Part shown: in pieces, positions 62,450 to 64,000 of the stretch | Numbering within the stretch: the stretch's first letter is position 1 | How the letters are laid out: the number at the start of each line of letters is the position of its first letter | Source: Candidatus Nitrososphaera gargensis Ga9.2 | GTDB lineage: Archaea; Thermoproteota; Nitrososphaeria; Nitrososphaerales; Nitrososphaeraceae | NCBI RefSeq assembly: GCF_000303155.1 | Contig: NC_018719.1 | Coordinates: 2,542,001 to 2,606,000, forward strand | Length of the DNA stretch: 64,000 bases | Direction: 5' to 3' | Made by a program: the position numbers and the translations under genes | Notes under the pieces: generated by a model | What the model saw: the letters and a program-made list of their open reading frames with translations, nothing else | Told to the model about the DNA's origin: nothing | Databases searched by the model: none

Positions 62450-62701
62450 ATGCGCAGAGAGGACCGAAAAGTCACAACTCTGATGGTGGAGAAGCCAGAT
62501 ATCGAGAAAATAAAGACTGCCATAGATCAAACGCTGGGAGAGGAAACATCAGAGCTAGTCTTCAGGACATTGAAGCTTGTTTACCACATAGACGAAGACA
62601 CGATCGTTTCGAATCCCGAGCTATTTAGGAAGAAAATTAAAAGGATGTTTGGAGACCAAATTGTAGAAATGATTCTTAAGGCAATCTCTGACAACGAGTA
62701 G
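62450..62701 (+). CDS. stand-alone helical output-domain protein
   Basis: The 83-residue protein (ATG 62450) consists almost only of the helical domain: IKTAIDQTLGEETSELVFRT, LKLVYHIDEDTIVSNPELFR, KKIKRMFGDQIVEMILKAI. It is the closest match in the window to the C-terminus of the MEDS protein at 60841-61668. As a single domain it could compete with or bind the full-length sensor. It may correspond to a published thaumarchaeal output domain (NitrOD5), which I cannot verify. Confidence 0.6.
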   Translation: MRREDRKVTTLMVEKPDIEKIKTAIDQTLGEETSELVFRTLKLVYHIDEDTIVSNPELFRKKIKRMFGDQIVEMILKAISDNE

Positions 62702-62788
62702 CCTTCAGACAGGCGGTCAACTATAGATTGATTTTTCAAAAAGGCTTGATTAAAATATAGTTATGTATCATGGCATACCTCGTAGTTT

Positions 62789-63328
62789 ATGCAATGTGAA
62801 AAGTTAATGACATATGATCGCCTAGCCTCCGAGAGTCTGTTTGTTGAATTTAGTCCTCTCAGGCTATCGCTGCCCCAGGTAATTTCACAAATCGTTCGAT
62901 CCTTGCCGTCTTCTTCTGTCGGTTCTTCCTTGTCCGATGATAAGGATAGATCTAAACCCCGAATTTTGTATGTAGATGATGAGTCCAGAATTACACGAGT
63001 AATCAAATATGGATTGGAGCGGTATGGATTTGTTGTCGATATTTTCAACCACCCGAAATTGGCGCTATCCTCATTTCAGCAGGGTGTTTATGACCTGCTG
63101 CTCATCGATATAAGGCTGCCAGAAATCAATGGACTTGATTTATGCAATGAACTTTTGAAGGTGGATCCGAACGTCAAGGTTTGTTTCATTACTGCATACG
63201 AATTGCGGCAAGAAGAGATAAAAAACAAGGTCTTGGGTTTAGAGACAGAGTGTATTATTAAAAAGCCGGTTTCTTTTGAAACCTTGGTCAGCAAGATAAA
63301 CGAGCAGCTTCACAGGGACAACAACTGA
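62789..63328 (+). CDS. response regulator (receiver domain)
   Basis: The 179-residue protein has a receiver domain from about residue 58: RILYVDDESRITRVIKYGLE (acidic pair), LLLIDIRLPEINGLDLC (phospho-acceptor Asp), VCFITAYELRQEE (Thr switch) and IIKKPVSFETLVSKI (Lys). The first 55 residues (LASESLFVEFSPLRLSLPQV) are not part of the fold, and a start closer to the domain is possible. No output domain. A sensor kinase follows 93 bp downstream, so they form a two-component pair. Confidence 0.85.
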   Translation: MQCEKLMTYDRLASESLFVEFSPLRLSLPQVISQIVRSLPSSSVGSSLSDDKDRSKPRILYVDDESRITRVIKYGLERYGFVVDIFNHPKLALSSFQQGVYDLLLIDIRLPEINGLDLCNELLKVDPNVKVCFITAYELRQEEIKNKVLGLETECIIKKPVSFETLVSKINEQLHRDNN

Positions 63329-63421
63329 TTGATATTTACAGAGAGTATATGTGTATATGCAAGCAAAATTTACCACGAATTATATCACAATATTTGAGTA
63401 AAAGAAGCATGGTAAAATGAT

Positions 63422-64000
63422 ATGAAGATCAGGGCAAAGCTGACTCTTGTTATCATTTCATTAATCATAGCTTCGCTAGTGATTCCATCGACTATGGCCT
63501 TGGAGTCTTTTTCACAAGGGCTTGAATCACAAATTACTCAGAACCTAGAGCAGAAAGGCATTGCAACTACAGACAAAATATCAAGGTTTATGTTTGAAAG
63601 GTATGGTATGGTGATATTAAGTTACTTACAGATCCTAGAAACAGCATAATGGCAGGTTCACGTTTTACAATCTCAGAAAATAGAATATTTGCAAACTGTT
63701 GAAGAAGCATATGGTGTCTATTCAGGGTTTTCAATTTACTACAAGAACGGAATAAAGATTGGCGATACGCATAATCTATCGCTCGGTGCCGACTACTCAA
63801 AAGAACCAGCTTTTGTAAATGCCATGAAAGGACATACCTACTACGATATAATTCCCGTTTTTCAAATGACTTTGGTCAATGTGTAATCCATTTTTCGAGT
63901 CCCCTAGTTGACAATAGTGGAAAGATAAACAGCGCATTGGTAGGGGTAATACCTATCAGCAGAATAAATGACATCATTGACGAAGCTTCACAGAACATAG
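63422..64000 (+). pseudogene. membrane sensor (histidine kinase) N-terminus, frameshifted and cut by the window end
   Basis: ATG at 63422 begins with a membrane helix (LTLVIISLIIASLVIPSTMA) and a coiled linker (LESQITQNLEQKGIATTDKI). Three frame changes within 300 bp are needed to read on: near 63612 (to DIKLLTDPRNSIMAG), near 63680 (to KIEYLQTVEEAYGVYSGFSI) and near 63862 (to SNDFGQCVIHFSSPLVDN and NSALVGVIPISRINDIIDEA). Joined, this is a Cache-type sensor domain as found in two-component kinases, fitting the response regulator upstream. The kinase part lies beyond the window. Confidence 0.6.

Noticed and set aside
1-64000. CRISPR arrays, insertion sequences, integrase or transposase genes
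   Set aside because: I looked for regularly spaced repeats and for transposase or integrase motifs and saw none; island status rests only on the tRNA remnant, composition and gene content.

Overview
The window looks like the chromosome of an ammonia-oxidising archaeon of the class Nitrososphaeria, most like Nitrososphaera. The evidence is archaeal information-processing genes (TFB, 20S proteasome beta and alpha-like subunits, HerA-type ATPase), the archaeal GTP cyclohydrolase III route to riboflavin, and many families I know mainly from Nitrososphaera-like genomes: MEDS-domain sensors, DUF6659-like proteins, PEF-CTERM-like surface proteins and tiny zinc-finger proteins. Many starts appear to be TTG or GTG. 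No CRISPR array, rRNA, insertion sequence or integrase was recognised. The organism call rests on gene content only.

Layout. 0-4.7 kb: a winged-helix regulator, a DUF4396 membrane protein, about 2 kb of decayed sequence with a dead Cys-rich copper-binding gene, and two membrane-protein genes. 4.7-10.9 kb: a proteasome beta/alpha-like pair, an HxlR regulator, an intron-containing tRNA-Asp, TFB, a frameshifted secreted protein, a lone CDC48-N-like domain and an inositol-phosphatase-family enzyme. 11-13.7 kb: proline catabolism (ProDH and P5C dehydrogenase, convergent and overlapping at their 3' ends). 13.7-18.7 kb: a large Ig-like/CTERM surface protein and a HerA-like ATPase with a zinc-finger tail. 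19.2-24.1 kb: a compact riboflavin cluster (arfC, amidohydrolase, arfA, ribH, ribB, then ribE) with a structured intergenic element. 24.1-36.1 kb: HDAC-family hydrolase, MFS transporter, PHA-synthase-like hydrolase, glycosyltransferase, Cache histidine kinase, a DnaJ cassette and glyA.

At about 36.13 kb a degraded tRNA 3' end marks what may be the edge of an island. From there to about 58 kb the DNA is visibly AT-richer and holds accessory genes: M32 carboxypeptidase, HtrA protease, an RTX-repeat protein, two MFS transporters, a sulfotransferase, sensors, methionine sulfoxide reductases, an aldo/keto reductase and a radical SAM protein. Many broken genes lie here: asparaginase, MFS, glyoxalase, MEDS, a GH5-type glycosidase and a thermosome tail. 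The last 5 kb is a signalling cluster: DUF6659-like, MEDS and three copies of one helical domain, a response regulator, and a frameshifted sensor kinase cut by the window end.

How the genes work together. The riboflavin cluster covers most of the pathway from GTP to riboflavin. Its embedded amidohydrolase, translationally overlapped on both sides, is a good candidate for a step lacking a known archaeal enzyme. The proline genes convert proline to glutamate. MsrB/MsrA repair oxidised methionine. The recurring theme is many small zinc-binding proteins and lineage-specific sensor/output domains, several repeated within these 64 kb. Numerous single-base frameshifts mean that either this segment is decaying or the sequence carries indel errors; this must be settled before the broken genes are called biological pseudogenes.
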